Assembly (NCBI RefSeq): GCF_963422355.1
Contig: NC_085085.1
Coordinates: forward strand, 15,237,043 to 15,301,042
Direction of reading: 5' to 3'
Length of the DNA: 64,000 bases
Source of the DNA: Corticium candelabrum
Lineage: Eukaryota > Porifera > Homoscleromorpha > Homosclerophorida > Plakinidae
Part shown: piece by piece, positions 1-12,028 of the stretch
How positions within the stretch are numbered: position 1 is the stretch's first letter
Layout of the letters: each line of letters opens with the position of its first letter
Made by a program: the position numbers and the translations under genes
Notes under the pieces: model-generated
What the model saw: only the letters and a program-made list of their open reading frames with translations
Databases searched by the model: none
What the model was told of the DNA's origin: nothing

Positions 1-352
1 GAGTTGGACTTTGAAAGCTGATGGAGAGACGTAGACATAATCGTACGTTCTCGTAGGTTGCAAATTCCCGGAAGTGCCATCAAACCCCGTATTCATCACG
101 CCCCGTATTGTCTCGCGTCCCAAACGCTTCTACACCTTATTAGCTAATTGTGTTCATTAATATTGTTAAAGTCATAGCCAATTAGATGAGCCCAATTGGC
201 GGTATTCACCTATTTGCAAGTAGAGTATGGACAGTCAAACACCTGTAGCTTAGATGAACCACGCTTCAAAATTAAGACCACGCCTTAATTTTTGGAGGGG
301 CCAGGCCCCTCCTGGCCCCCGGCTCCTCCTGGTCCCCGTAGCTACGCCACTG
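1..352. mobile_element. Terminal part of a hAT-like DNA transposon, cut by the window edge
   Basis: Read from the minus strand, the right end begins CAGTGGCGTAGCTACGGGG, which has the CAGTGGCGTAG form common at the ends of hAT-superfamily elements. It is followed by a GGCCCC-rich imperfect palindrome around 295-330. The end stops exactly where copy A of the duplication starts; copy B continues there into unrelated DNA, so the element marks the left edge of copy A. The other terminus lies outside the window. No coding potential is seen in the rest of 1-290. Confidence 0.5.
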
Positions 353-981
353 CTTGAGACTCTCTTCAGGATTAGAAGGAAGACTCGTGATTGTGGACGA
401 AGCTTTGGACTGATCTAGATGACGAAAGACAACGGTCTTTTCCCTCTTACATCACGTCGCAAACTGCAACAACCTTTTCCCAGAGCCGTATAGGTGTACA
501 CAATCTACGTAAGTTTGTTGTAATGGAAACAACAGGAGCACGAAGTAACGAAGAAGATTTTAGCTACAGACATCGATAACCATTTACAACACAACACTGG
601 ACCAAGTGTCATGAGAATTCAACCGACGTTTTTAGTCGAAATTAAGACGATCTTTAATTAATTAATTAATGATGGCAGCCGTGTCGTAGACCTGCTCAAA
701 GTCCTACAATTGCAAATTGTATTGACACTAAATAGGTGAATCTACCGCGTCATGTGAACATTCGTTTTCATGTTCGAAGAGACTGAAAACTTACCCTCAA
801 GTAAGGCAGACATGAGACAAAATAGATTAGATAGGCTAGCGCTTCTGCATATTTAAAGAAAGATATTTTAGTAAGGTAGACCGGGAAGCAGCTGTAGACA
901 GGTAGACAAGTTAGACATTAAAATAAAAGTAGAAAGACAAAAAGTTGTAAATTTGTTCTAGATTCCCCTCCAAAACTCTGT

Positions 982-1670
982 CTACGCCGCTGTGAGAAGG
1001 TTAAGTTTTTCTTTGACAAACCGAATCATTTCGGGAATGAACAGTACAATAACCTTGGGTGTCCACGTACGACCTTCATCTTTGTTCGCTGCTGCCTCAC
1101 AAGCCTTGCTGCGGACGTAGATATCAATCTAGATACATAGACACGCTAAACATGCATGCATGTTCTAGCCCCATGCAATACACGCTATACTTGGGTCAAT
1201 GGGCTATGCACATGCAATTATTGATATTTCTACCTGCTCTTGCTTCTCGTGTTGAATTGGTAATTTGTATTCGACTGTAGTCTGACGAGAGATGATTACC
1301 TCGAATCCGTCGATTTCAATTGTCTTGCGTTTACTTTGTCGTTCAAAATGTAAGTGATAGCCTTTAGGGAAGTTTCGTTCCGGTGGCACAGATAAACGTC
1401 CATTTCTAAACGTAACTTTTTCACAAAATTGTTCGATCAACACGCAGTCTTCTTTCTTTTCTTCTTCCGTCTGGCTAGATGGATTACTGACATCTGAATA
1501 TTATACCAAGCATTAGGTTCAAACATGTAGTCTAGACGCTTTTAATTAAACACACGTGCACATGCACACACGCACACACACACGCACGCGCGCTCACACA
1601 CACACACACACACACACACCCCCACACACACGCACGCACACACACGCGCGCACACTCACACTCACACGCA

Positions 1671-1718
<48 letters not shown>

Positions 1719-2302
1719 GGTGTGGATGCGTGGGTGGGCGGTGGGCGGGCGGGTGGGTGAGGGTGCGTGGGTGGGTGTGGGTGCGTGGGTGGGTGTGGGT
1801 GCGTGTGTGCGTGTGCGTGTGCGTGTGTGTAGTACTAGCTTTCTACGCTTAGCTTAGTGCAAAGGACCTGCTTTTATAAGAAGACTAAAGTCATATTGTT
1901 GTTGTGGCAGAAAGATGTCTGCAATGAGTGAACGATCATAAGATGTGTACAAGACGCCAGCACCCGCTTGAACGCTAGCTTTTTCGCCGTCTGCGTTGCT
2001 TTTGTTTCCTGTAGAAGAGACGTCATTCACATCGTAAATTTTGAAACGACGGTTTTGAAACGATGGTGTGTAGAATCCAGCATCATAGCGTTCACACGTA
2101 GAGACAACAGTGGAGCTCTCTTCAAGAAGTCGTTCCAGTCGTCGAACGTTTTCCTCAGTGAAAGCAGGTACCAGACGAGTCGACCATTTTCGGGCAGATT
2201 GACGGTCAGATTTAATTTCTGTTTTATCCAATACAGAAGAAACGTCGAATGATGCTGTGCTTTCACCTGTATCATAGAATATGTGAACATTTCTACAATA
2301 TT

Positions 2303-2385
<83 letters not shown>

Positions 2386-3517
2386 AAAAATTGCATCAAT
2401 ATCATTATACGATCATTTGCTACCGGCTCACTTTCATCCACACCATATAGAAACAGTTGACCGATGTGTAACAACACATCAATTTGCAGTGGTGACGTGA
2501 CGGCCTCTCTGTCGACTTTCTTTCTCATGTCTACGAGCACTGTTTCCACAGCTTTTGTAACATTGATATGAAGGTCATCACTCTAGAAACGTAAATGTAT
2601 AGGCAACGCTATATTAATTAATTAATTAATTAAACGTTTCAAAGTTGTTTTACGTGTACTCACTTGTGGAAGCTCTGCACTTGATACCAGTCTGTAAAAT
2701 GTTTTCAATCCCGAAAAGTTGGCTTTCTGCAATTGAAGCTTTTGCCCCATGTCTTTCGTATCGATGAAATACAACAACTTTTCATCACTGTTTGACTGAC
2801 GTTGTGCCATGTTCTGTTAAATGCGTAGTTTTTATTAATTAAATAGAGACAACATTAGTCTAGTCTCTAGACATACCAGGTAACAACAAATTAAATAACA
2901 ATCCATCACAAACAAAGAATTACGGTAGTATATTTGGCAGCGTGTCTATACGTCAGTAACATAAATTCTAAATATGTTTTGAACACCATATACATATCTA
3001 GACTATGATTTAGTATTTACTGACAAGAATAGTTGTACGCTATATAAAATTCTTAATGAGATCGCTTGTACCTTTATATATATATATATATAAATTTGTA
3101 TTTGGTATCTACAAAAATCTACTGTCGATCAGATTCTGAATACGCGTATGTACGTATAATTCGTTTAATTATGCATGCGCGTCTAGACACTTGCAATACT
3201 CACAATAATATTGATAATTTCTAGTTCGGCTTGCTTAACGGCCTCTTCTGTTTCACCGTAAATGAATACATGATTTTTTGATTCTCCTCTTAGAGAAACA
3301 ATGGTCTTTGTCTCTTCTTCAATGTAGCGTACTGTTGTTCCTTTTTTACCAATAATGATTCCCGCTGTTCCTTCAGGAATCTTCACATGACTTTCAAGAG
3401 ATAGACTGCTAGATTGAGAAGAACAAAGAGATACAGATGTGTTCGTAATTGCCGAGGATAGCGAGGCTTCTAATACGGGTCGCACAACATAAAGGGGCGT
3501 GGTCCTATAGGGCTCTT

Positions 3518-3579
<62 letters not shown>

Positions 3580-3601
3580 CGCGCGCGCGTGTGTATGTGT
3601 G

Positions 3602-3663
<62 letters not shown>

Positions 3664-4698
3664 TACACAAATCTCAAATTTCTCCTCCCCACGACCACGT
3701 TTCATGATAGTACCTACCTTAAAAAATCGTGACAACCAAGAAACACCTTCAGGAGTTGAATGCCACCTACAGTCAACTATTCACACGTCCCATACTACAA
3801 TCAATCCTTTACTACACTGTGCTGCATCTAACACTGTTGATAGTCAATATTTGCCGTAATCAATTTCTATGTCAGTAACTAAAAAAAATTAGCATACCAC
3901 TGTCGTTACAACGGAACTGAGTGCATACCTAGACTGTACATTTCAATTGTCTTGATGACGGTTGCAAAACGACGACTACCTATACCAGGCCTGTAGACGT
4001 AATCTAAACTACTAGGAAATTTGCATGTTTACTTCTATGACAGCTAGGGTTTCAACCAATTGCATAGCCAGCCTCGTCCTCCCAGACCCGTGTAGCGCCG
4101 ATTCAAAATCGTGGAGGACGATTTTGAATCGGCGCTACACGGGTCTGGGAGGCCGAGGCTAATAAATAGCTAGGACTCGGTGTTTCAGTAGACGGTCTGA
4201 AAACTCCGTTGGACGTGTTACTCACGAACTCGAGGCGCCTACGGATGCCGTACAACTACTGTCTGTTCCCCATAAGTGTGAACTTTGAAAATCATCAATA
4301 TCTCTGCTGTTTCTTGGACTTTCGCGATGATCTCGGTATCGTTAGAAACCGCTACGTCTGGCATTTCTGTTTATCAAATTATCTAAGCCTTTCCTACAAA
4401 CAAAACGGAAGGATAATACTTGTGCATATCAAACACAAATGGGTGGAGCAATGGTTATTATCCAATTATCTTGTAAGACCGGCAACTGGAACCATTTAAG
4501 ATAATTGGGATAACATGGTCCAACTGGAGCAGCCGTTAGTGCTCTAATGAGCACACCTGGTGTGACCTCTACTTCATTACTCACTTCCAAGTTCACACTT
4601 ACGGGGAATAAACAGTAATTAATCATGCACACTGATTCATGCTCTAGCAAAACTCACCGTTCTCTTCCTTTACCTCTTGTCTTGCTACTGAATGCCAT
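982..4698 (-). CDS. KH-domain protein, copy A (seven exons, complete)
   Basis: Start ATG at 4,698 opens a short exon (to 4,658, [13 protein letters not shown]). A KH exon follows (about 3,430-3,213), with an intact GKKG GXXG loop after [11 protein letters not shown] and the helix motif VRYIEEETK. Further exons lie near 2,816-2,665, 2,588-2,430, 2,270-1,870, 1,488-1,240 and 1,130-982, and every junction I checked has GT..AG and keeps frame. The product is roughly 480 residues. The part after the KH domain (e.g. [48 protein letters not shown]) is not a family I recognise. KH domains bind single-stranded RNA or DNA, so nucleic-acid binding is likely; the pathway is unknown. It lies 1.1 kb downstream of a PARP-domain gene copy, as do both paralogues. 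The first intron carries the copy-A-only insert. Confidence 0.75.
1556..1830. repeat. Compound (CA)n/(GT)n microsatellite
   Basis: Alternating purine-pyrimidine runs switch from CA to GT near 1,673 and then degrade into GGGTG/GCGTG units. The tract lies in the intron between exons 5 and 6 of KH gene copy A; copy B has an independent version at 14,903-15,155. Confidence 0.95.
2305..2382. repeat. (AC)39 microsatellite
   Basis: A pure dinucleotide run in intron 4 of KH copy A. Copies B and C have a (TA)n tract at the corresponding place. Confidence 0.95.
3519..3660. repeat. (GT)n microsatellite with a central GCGC run
   Basis: An imperfect GT tract interrupted by an alternating GC block near 3,571-3,590. 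It lies inside the insert found only in copy A, within intron 1 of the KH gene. Confidence 0.95.
4071..4159. mobile_element. Near-perfect foldback MITE (42-bp arms)
   Basis: The arms 4,071-4,112 and 4,118-4,159 are reverse complements with a single mismatch and a 5-bp loop (GGAGG). Outer ends read AGCCTCG...CGAGGCT, the same terminal style as the element at 11,140-11,225, so both may belong to one foldback family. No clear target duplication is seen. It lies in intron 1 of KH copy A, in DNA absent from copies B and C. Confidence 0.8.
4255..4617. mobile_element. Non-autonomous DNA element with about 30-bp terminal inverted repeats
   Basis: The left end (TGTCTGTTCCCCATAAGTG) and the reverse complement of the right end (TGTTTATTCCCCGTAAGTG) match over about 30 bp with few differences. 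The roughly 0.36-kb interior has no convincing ORF. It sits at the right boundary of the copy-A-only insert next to KH exon 1, so it may have caused part of that insertion. The superfamily is undetermined. Confidence 0.6.
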
Positions 4699-5780
4699 AC
4701 AGTCGCGGCTTAGAAACTATACAGAGCTAGCAACAACTGCATGAATAGCCTCTCGCCTAGGCGTGCTGTTTTTGCTATCAATACATATCATGCTGACTCA
4801 TCATTTTATCTTTCCTGCATAGCAGGAAGTATAATTTTTTAATTTACACTAGACACGTGACCATGCACCTGCAATACTTTGACAGCTCTAGTACAGTATA
4901 GAATAGGCGCTACTGCATCTCTCTGTCCGTATACCTACCGTGGTAGATAGTCAGTAATTAAACGATCAACAGGTACTTGTGCACTCGTACGATTACATCA
5001 AATCCACTAAAATATGGTATTGTTGATCGTTATTATGTAAATTATAATTATACAAATTAGTATTGCTAAGTAACCTAATGGATGGGCACGGCGTCATTTT
5101 TACACTTTGGACGGCACTACTGCAGCTTGTCAAGAGGCATGGATAGCGTTTAGTAGGTGAATTGCCATAGAAATATAGAGATAGCTAAACCTACGTAACA
5201 TTTGTTCAATAAACTCTAATTTTCCGGGTCTGCAGGAAGTGTAATTGGCCGTGAGAACCAATTACGTAAAATAGCAAAGTCGCGTGTTTATATATATATA
5301 TATACCTACGTCTGTTTGTGTTTCTGCCGACACTTGAGAAAGTATGCATGGAGCTTGGTTGCCATAGTGCAAAGACGTCATGTAATGCGAAGGATGGCGA
5401 GTCACGTTTCATGCACTCTGCTCTAGCAACAGGTTGCTCACGTTGCCTTGAACTCCGCTCAATGAGTGGCGGTTTCCAGTATAATGATCGATGGGCTACT
5501 TGTATATCACACCGTATACATACATGCAGTACTCCATTCTGAGCAACCTTCTAGTATCTAACCAGACGGGCGTGGCACATACATAAAAGACATAAAAAGA
5601 AAGACACTAACCACAGAACATTACAGCCAATAAACTAGGAACACTAGCTAGCTTTCGTTCATCTACTCTTAAAATCCATAAATGTCAAATTTGTAATTAG
5701 CTTCCTTGTATCACTATAATTGCATGGTTTGTTGATTTTTGCCATAGGACTAACATATATCACACAACTGCTACATTCAA
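4699..5780. promoter_or_regulatory. Intergenic region between PARP copy A and KH gene A; likely KH promoter
   Basis: This stretch between the PARP-gene stop and the KH start is strongly conserved in copy B (17,050-18,099) and partly in C (26,076-26,940). That agrees with its being carried as part of the block, and it probably holds the KH gene's promoter. No protein-coding exon or repeat family is recognised; a short (TA)n run lies at 5,291-5,304. No specific factor site is claimed. Confidence 0.4.
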
Positions 5781-8370
5781 TTACTTCCAATGTGCACAAT
5801 TAACATATTGGGGTAAAAGTTGCTCAGATGTCTTTAAGACAAATACATGCTCATGTGCACCTCTAAAGTAGTCTTCACCTTCGAGACCAGGTAGAATGAG
5901 AGACAGAAGAAGCTTTCTAGACGGACCCCTCTTTGCATAGAGCATGGCCACTGATGGATCTTCAGCAGTGCTAGTTGTAAGCACAAAGTATTAAACTGAA
6001 TTGAGAGATTAAGTAATCAATTTGCAAACGTGACTTACTAGACACCTACACCATACTTAGATCCATTAACGATTGTGATGTCCTTTCCTCCTACTTTGAA
6101 ACCATCCTTAATTAAGGATCGCGTCTATTGAAGTATCTGTACTACAGACAAACGTGTTAATGTCTAACTTGTCATAAACATGTGTTTGATATATAATTTG
6201 GATAGATTGGCAATTGACATAGTCTCAATACAATACAAGAGGACAATTCTCGGACGCAAAATTTTACCTGATGTTCCATGAAAAACAAAAAGTTCATCCA
6301 CAGGTTTCTTTTCAGTCTCAAAATTGTTGCTTCTTCTTAGCTGCATCAAATGTTGAGATCACCATTATCAACTACATCAACTTGCACAACACAAACACGC
6401 TTCCTGTCGTGCTCTTGTATTTTGAACATACGGTAAAACTGCATGAACAGATGTGTGCCATATACAGCATGCGTCATTTGATTGCAGACCTTAATTCGTA
6501 AGTAACTGACCTGTGCTTCTGCTGCCCGGAAAAGCAACTCATCCAGTCGTTTCTTCAAGTTTCGAGAAGGAAGTAAAGATTTCACTTCGAAATGGCCAGA
6601 TTTATACGTCATTCCTGGCTCAATTGACATACACGTAGTTGTTTTCATCGTTGTAACTGCAAACGAAGCTACATAGTCTGGCATAGCCTTTTTAAGAATA
6701 ATTTACCTTTGAGTCACAACAGTTAATTAAAGAAATGCACATTGAAGTTATGTACCTGAGAGGAAGACAACAGAATGAGTCACTTCATACCGTCAACCTT
6801 GTCCTGAACTACCCCTGAATCAAATCCTTCCTTCTTTATCTGGAAGAGAAAGTGACTATCAGTCTGCTGTCACTATATGAGCTCTCTATTACAAAGTTCA
6901 TTCAACCACGTATACACTTAATAATGAAAACAGCAGCAGCAGCAGCAATAACAACAAAAACAACAACAATTATACGACAACACAACAACATACAACCTTT
7001 CGTGCTGCTATTCCTTTCTCAATGACATCTTCAAGTTCAGCTTGCGACACTACTAGGAATCGGTGGACAAAATCAGTCACCTCTTGCAGTCTCAATCTAG
7101 CCGCAAGCCAATGTTTATGCAGTCTGTAATTCATTATTCTTTTAAGAGAAATAATGGTTATTTCCATTCCATCTGTTGCAGGCAAAAACCAAGAAACCTA
7201 ATTATACACAGTATTGTGATATCATTAATTATGAACTGCTTTGCTTATATCTATACTCTCTCTTGAATATCTCGAAACAGATCGTTTTCAGCAGTTTGGC
7301 TTACATCTACCAAACACGTTGCTTCTGGAGGCTTGTTTCGTAGTTTCTGTAGTTCCTTTTCGAGAGCAACTCGTTGAAGCTCAGCATTTTTGGCACTTGC
7401 TCTTGCTTGTTAATCAACCGGAAATGTTACAGTTAACAGTAACCATTTAATAGATAGCTATTATGCTCTACACGTCTTAATTGTTCTTGCCTTCTTAGAA
7501 GTTTCCTCTTTAATTGCATCACAGCTGGAACATTTCTCAGCAGAAACACAATCCTGATGGCATAAGAGCTCACAATGGTGTCCACACTGAGGTCTACAAC
7601 GTTCACATCTGAAATAAAGCACCACATAAATCATATAATTTACACTAAAATTAATACTTAGCTGCATGATTCATAAAATAGCAAACAAAGCAGACAAACT
7701 AACTAACATAAAATAAATATGACGTGGCGATGCCAATCTTACTTTAACTGGCATTTGATTGATTGTATGTCTTGCAACATGGATGATGAATGGTGTGTTT
7801 ACATGGTGGATGCTCATGTTGAATCATCTCTCTGTGTCATTAAGTCTTACAATCAACAATTTCCATTGTTAAATCAGAATGCATGTCTTACTTGCAATAC
7901 AAGTCTTTTTCGGGAACATGGCATACCCGCTGTAAAGGATGACCACACCTGGAGAAACTTGAATTCAACATTTATTTTGCATTTTGGGTGAGGTTTTGAT
8001 AAATGACAAAGATCACTACAAATAACAAATAGACAACAAAATGTAAAAATAATGCCAAAAATGTTTTTGCAAAGCAGCATGCAGAGAGAATTCATCTAAG
8101 TTCTACAGTACTGACCTGCAGTAATGATCACAAGAGAGAAGAGTAGCGCACTTAGCCACGCACTTCGCACCATTCGAGGTAATCACCTACAAAGAATTGT
8201 GCAATCAGTTATTAGCAAGTGTAAAACTACTGCAAACAAACCGGGTTGACCGAGTGGATCGGACAAACTAGAGGAAACACAACACCAAAGCAGTTCACTG
8301 ATTCCGTATGTTCAATGAGTTGCTGAGTTGAAAAAATCAAGTCTTAAGTCATGACAAAAAGCTCTGATCA
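5781..8370 (-). pseudogene. Zinc-finger/PARP 3' part of ZNFX1-PARP gene, copy A
   Basis: The exons match the 3' half of the intact gene at 28,582-31,534: NF-X1-type fingers (8,330-7,480), a helical linker (7,440-6,980), the pre-PARP exon (6,687-6,505) and the PARP catalytic exons (6,480-5,781). No helicase exons are present. The catalytic region is broken: the exon with DNGDLNI runs into TGA at about 6,350, and the next exon carries about 4 extra bases near 6,115 that shift the frame ahead of the GFKVGG motif. A one-base difference in a finger exon near 7,950 is shared with copy B. Its upstream neighbour on the same strand is NAA25 rather than a helicase. I call it a decayed partial duplicate; short protein from the finger exons cannot be excluded. 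Confidence 0.75.
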
Positions 8371-10248
8371 TTTAACTAAATTCATCCAAACAGTCTCAGA
8401 TTTGACACAACTTATAAAATTTCAATAACATTTTTACTGCTTCTTTCCTATCAATCGTTTCAGCTTCATCACTTGAACTGGACAATGCAGCTTGACTTCT
8501 CAGTTTAGTAAGAAACTACAAGCAGAGAACTTATCAATACTCTTCATTTTAGAGCAGAAATTATTTTCTATCTTTTAATTAATAACTTATATAAAGCAAG
8601 TAGCATTTACAGTAAACGTTTGTGGCACTGTTTCCCATTCTGGGTGACCCAATTCAGATGGGTAACCAAGCAAGCAAACAGACAAACAGGTTGCCATACC
8701 TCAGGTTGTTGACTGTCATCCATCAAATGAAGATAATTGTCCACATCAGAGTAACAACAGTACTGATCACCAAACAAGTCATAGTACTCACAAAACATTT
8801 GCAATGGTGCTGCCACATCTGCCAGGTGTTGTCCAACTCCATGCTGTCTTGATCGATTTACTAGTTCCATACGAGCCATAAATGGTCCTCTTAATTTGGC
8901 TCCTTTCTTTTCAAGTTCTTTAGCAACAAGTGAGTCAACAAATTTCCACGCAGTCAATACATCTCGATCTAAGTCATCATCACAGACATTGTCTCCAGCA
9001 TCATCGCCTGTTGCTATAGACAAAGCCTGCATCTCCATTAGTCCAAAAACAGAGTCAAAATAGAGTTGATAAAGACCCCAGTCGTCTGAACTAAAACACC
9101 AACAGCGCATGGCAAAGTAAGTATGTGAGAAGACAATGAATTTGTAAATATAGTAAGTACAGAAATGCAAAAAACAAGTAATAGTGATAAAGTCTTGCAT
9201 CAAAAGTGCCACTGTACCTGCATGTTTGCCCACAATTTACATGTTTGCATACCATCTCTCTACATTCAAATGCATCAAATTTGACTGCCTGTCTGCACAA
9301 GGGTGTCTGTCTGTAGCCTGTCTGAGTTAAAGCCTGCCTGAGTTAAAGCCTATTTGCACTCTTGCAATTGAATAGTACATAGGATTTTATTGAATCGTCT
9401 GATCATCATCAGGTTCATCGATTGCAACCTCTTCACTGCTGACCACATCATAATTCTTGCATTAGCACATAAACGTACTTTCTTCATTGGCTTTGCCAAA
9501 ATATCAACCTTGGATTACGACTACCATATCTTGATTTATAATGGCACCTTGCCACAGGCTAAACAGCATGCTTTGTTTGCAGTAATTTCTGATAAAATTG
9601 ATTTCTAATGACATGCCGTTAAATGCAAGGTAATATGGTACATGCCACTTGCTTCTCCCTCACTTGTCTGCTCACAACAGCAATTGATTGATTCACAATC
9701 AGTCAGAAAGTAAGTTAATTAAAGGATTAAGTAAACAAAAAATTAATTAATTACTAAATATTATTACTACAACAAATCAAATTTCACTTACACAGTAGTT
9801 TTATTCACTAAATGCACATTTCTCTCGGTATTGATATTATTTAATGAAGCCACAAATTAGTGATGTAAAATTCTAAATGTTGTCTTATCTGTCAGCATGA
9901 ACTGAAATTAGTCTGTTCTGTTCTAGACTTCCATTATTTCATTGATTAATTAAAGTAAAATAAAGTGTATATTATTATTAACCAAACTCGCTCTGTTTGA
10001 AGGTCTCTCTTTGTTATTTGGTTTATGACTGGCCATCTTTTCAAAGTCCACAAAATTTCTCTCTCGAGCTGCTCTTTCTCACTCTCATCCTGCCATAAAG
10101 CAGAAAGTTCACCTTGCAAAACCGTAAGAGCAGCTTCATGTTTGTTCTGTTGCCTTAATACCATTACATACAGCCGTAGCTCTGCAAAACAAACAGACCA
10201 TTGCATAATAACAATGTCAACAATTATTGGTATCAAACTACAATTTAA

Positions 10249-10428
10249 AGGCTAGTTCACAATATTGATGCTGATGCTCGGCTGAGCGTCAACATCAAGA
10301 CACCGTCTTGATGCAGGCGGCATCCTTTGATGTTGACGCTGATGCTGATGCTGGAATAGAATACAATTCTATTCCAGTGTCAGCGTCAGCGTCAACGTCG
10401 GCGTCAGCGTCAATGTTGTGAACCAGGC
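10249..10428. mobile_element. Foldback MITE with TTAA target duplication
   Basis: TTAA lies at 10,245-10,248 and at 10,429-10,432, immediately flanking the element. The ends AGGCTAGTTCACAATATTGA and (reverse complement) GCCTGGTTCACAACATTGA are matching inverted repeats. The arms are built of GATGCTGATGC/GCGTCAGCGTC hexamer-like units around an AT-rich centre. TTAA duplications are typical of piggyBac and Kolobok transposons, which could mobilise it. It lies in an NAA25 intron. Confidence 0.7.
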
Positions 10429-10748
10429 TTAATGTTTAGCAGCATATATGTATTGATCAGAAAAAAGCTTTACATACAGCAGAAAATTGCTTAGAAACAC
10501 TAGCTAGAGACAAATAACGTGTCCAGCTGTACATGATATCTTGCTTAAAAGATATCAATTGTGTCTATGCTATATGTAATCAGCCTTACAGTTGACTCTC
10601 GACAGCAGCCAAGAGAAAACTTTTGGTGACGTTGCTAATGTTGTTTCTTTTTCTGCACCCCCTGAGGCACATGATGGCTGATCAAATATGAGTAAAACTC
10701 AGCCGGCATCTAATGTTTAGCATGTTGTAAATAATGTTATTGCTCATG

Positions 10749-10750
<2 letters not shown>

Positions 10751-10841
<91 letters not shown>
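10751..10841. repeat. (CA)n microsatellite starting at a splice donor
   Basis: On the minus strand the NAA25 exon ends ...CAGCAGCAA and the donor GT is the first unit of a roughly 45-unit (GT)n run. Confidence 0.9.
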
Positions 10842-10845
<4 letters not shown>

Positions 10846-11139
10846 TGCTGTCTCTTGTACTCATTCAGTCTAACATAAGCCATAAACAAATGTGTCATAT
10901 ATTCTTCGTTAGTCGGGTCATCTTTGACAGTAACTTCGATCTCCACAATATATTCAGCTGCCACGCCCACAAACCCTGTGTTCTCTGACATGCAGACATA
11001 CAAACACTTTGTTTACTCACGTTTCCTGGCCTCGCGAAAAAACAGAGACATTGCGTTTAGTGACGCATCATCATACAGACGCTTATTTTTGCATCATCAA
11101 TCAGATTCCATGATTCCACATCTCTTCCTGAACGCAGCA

Positions 11140-11225
11140 GAGCCTCGCCCCAGTGGCTTGCAGCCCCGGATGCGCTTCCATCACCACTAGTGGTTGCAAT
11201 CCACACTGCGTCTGGGGCGAGGCTA
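11140..11225. mobile_element. 86-bp MITE in an NAA25 coding exon, 9-bp target duplication
   Basis: AACGCAGCA is duplicated at 11,131-11,139 and 11,226-11,234. The inner ends GAGCCTCGCCCC and (reverse complement) TAGCCTCGCCCC are inverted repeats. On removing it, the NAA25 frame reads LALLR then SGRDVESWNL, so the insertion falls in coding sequence. A 9-bp duplication is typical of MULE-type transposition. Confidence 0.75.
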
Positions 11226-12028
11226 AACGCAGCAAAGCCAACGCTTTCAACACCTGTAGACCGGAAATGATATCGATGTCTTAACTCTCGAGCGGCTTGT
11301 CCTACTGGAGGTACCTAGACATAGAACTGAGTACGAATACATAACGTACCTTAGCACATAGCAAATCTTGTTTCTCTAGCAATTTGTCTGCTAGTTGAAT
11401 AGCTTTCTTGTTGTTGTGAGTGTCCAGAGCCTCTGCAATTGCAAAGATAAATGCAGCATATTGCAAGACAAAACTAGGCGGTAAGAGAAAACAGCTGACC
11501 GTATATTGGCTTTAGTCTTCGCTCTGTAACATCGACATGACCACCAGCCTTGGTTTCCCAGACGCTTTCCCGTACAGTATACAGTATACTGTAATTTTAG
11601 TACTGTACGTGACCGGCATATGGGGTCCTACTTCAACGGCTAGGTTTGGAACTGCTCTTACAACAGCCGGTCATTCAACTATAAATCTCAAGAGTAATGA
11701 TTTTGCCAATGACTTCTTACCTGTTGATATTGATCGAAATTGCTCGTGTTCGATTTCAACATGTCAGTTGATGCATTGTTTATTAATGGTGAGGCAGTCG
11801 GATGTCATTATCTTACGGTACACAATGTGGCCTACCAACTGAAACTTATGAAAAGCATACGACAAAGTCTTATGGATGACTGCTTTCCTGCATTCGTTCA
11901 AGATTTCATGTTGACTGCTTACCCAAACAAGGATTACCCACAGTGGGCAGTGGATGCTCTTACAACAGTAAACATTAAACTACACTAGAGTATTTCACAA
12001 TTTTCTATGGTTTAAATTTGAAATTGTT

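Larger units (their letters stand above)
353..8370. repeat. Segmental duplication copy A
   Basis: This 8.0-kb block is nearly identical over most of its length to 13,702-23,500, and its part from about 2,395 rightward matches 24,990-31,534 more loosely. It holds a complete KH-domain gene and, upstream on the same strand, the zinc-finger and PARP exons of a ZNFX1-type gene. It ends on the left at a hAT terminus and on the right at 8,370, where it joins NAA25 sequence. A 1.16-kb stretch (about 3,454-4,613), absent from B, holds a (GT)n tract, a perfect foldback and a TIR element. Confidence 0.9.
8371..11575 (-). pseudogene. NAA25: NAA25 (NatB auxiliary subunit), 5' part only
   Basis: Exons resemble NAA25/MDM20, the TPR-rich auxiliary subunit of the NatB N-terminal acetyltransferase. 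In order they are: about 11,575-11,505 (HVDVTERRLKPIY), about 11,430-11,355 (NNKKAIQLADKLLEK), 11,255-11,040 (VLKALALLR...SLNAMSLFFREARK), 10,985-10,842 (NEEYMTHLFMAYVRLNEYK), about 10,183-9,988 (YVMVLRQQNKHEAAL), 9,089-8,702 (YQLYFDSVFGL, LRGPFMARMELVNR) and 8,515-8,438. The gene stops there at duplication copy A; the remaining half is absent from the window. A MITE interrupts the third exon, an indel in an A5 run at about 11,085 shifts its frame, and no start ATG is visible. Its last exon ends in phase 0 beside a phase-0 zinc-finger exon of copy A, so a spliced chimera is possible. Confidence 0.75.

Noticed and set aside
4209-4650. Overlapping ORFs on both strands near KH exon 1 of copy A
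   Set aside because: They lie inside a non-autonomous TIR element and mirror each other through its inverted repeats.
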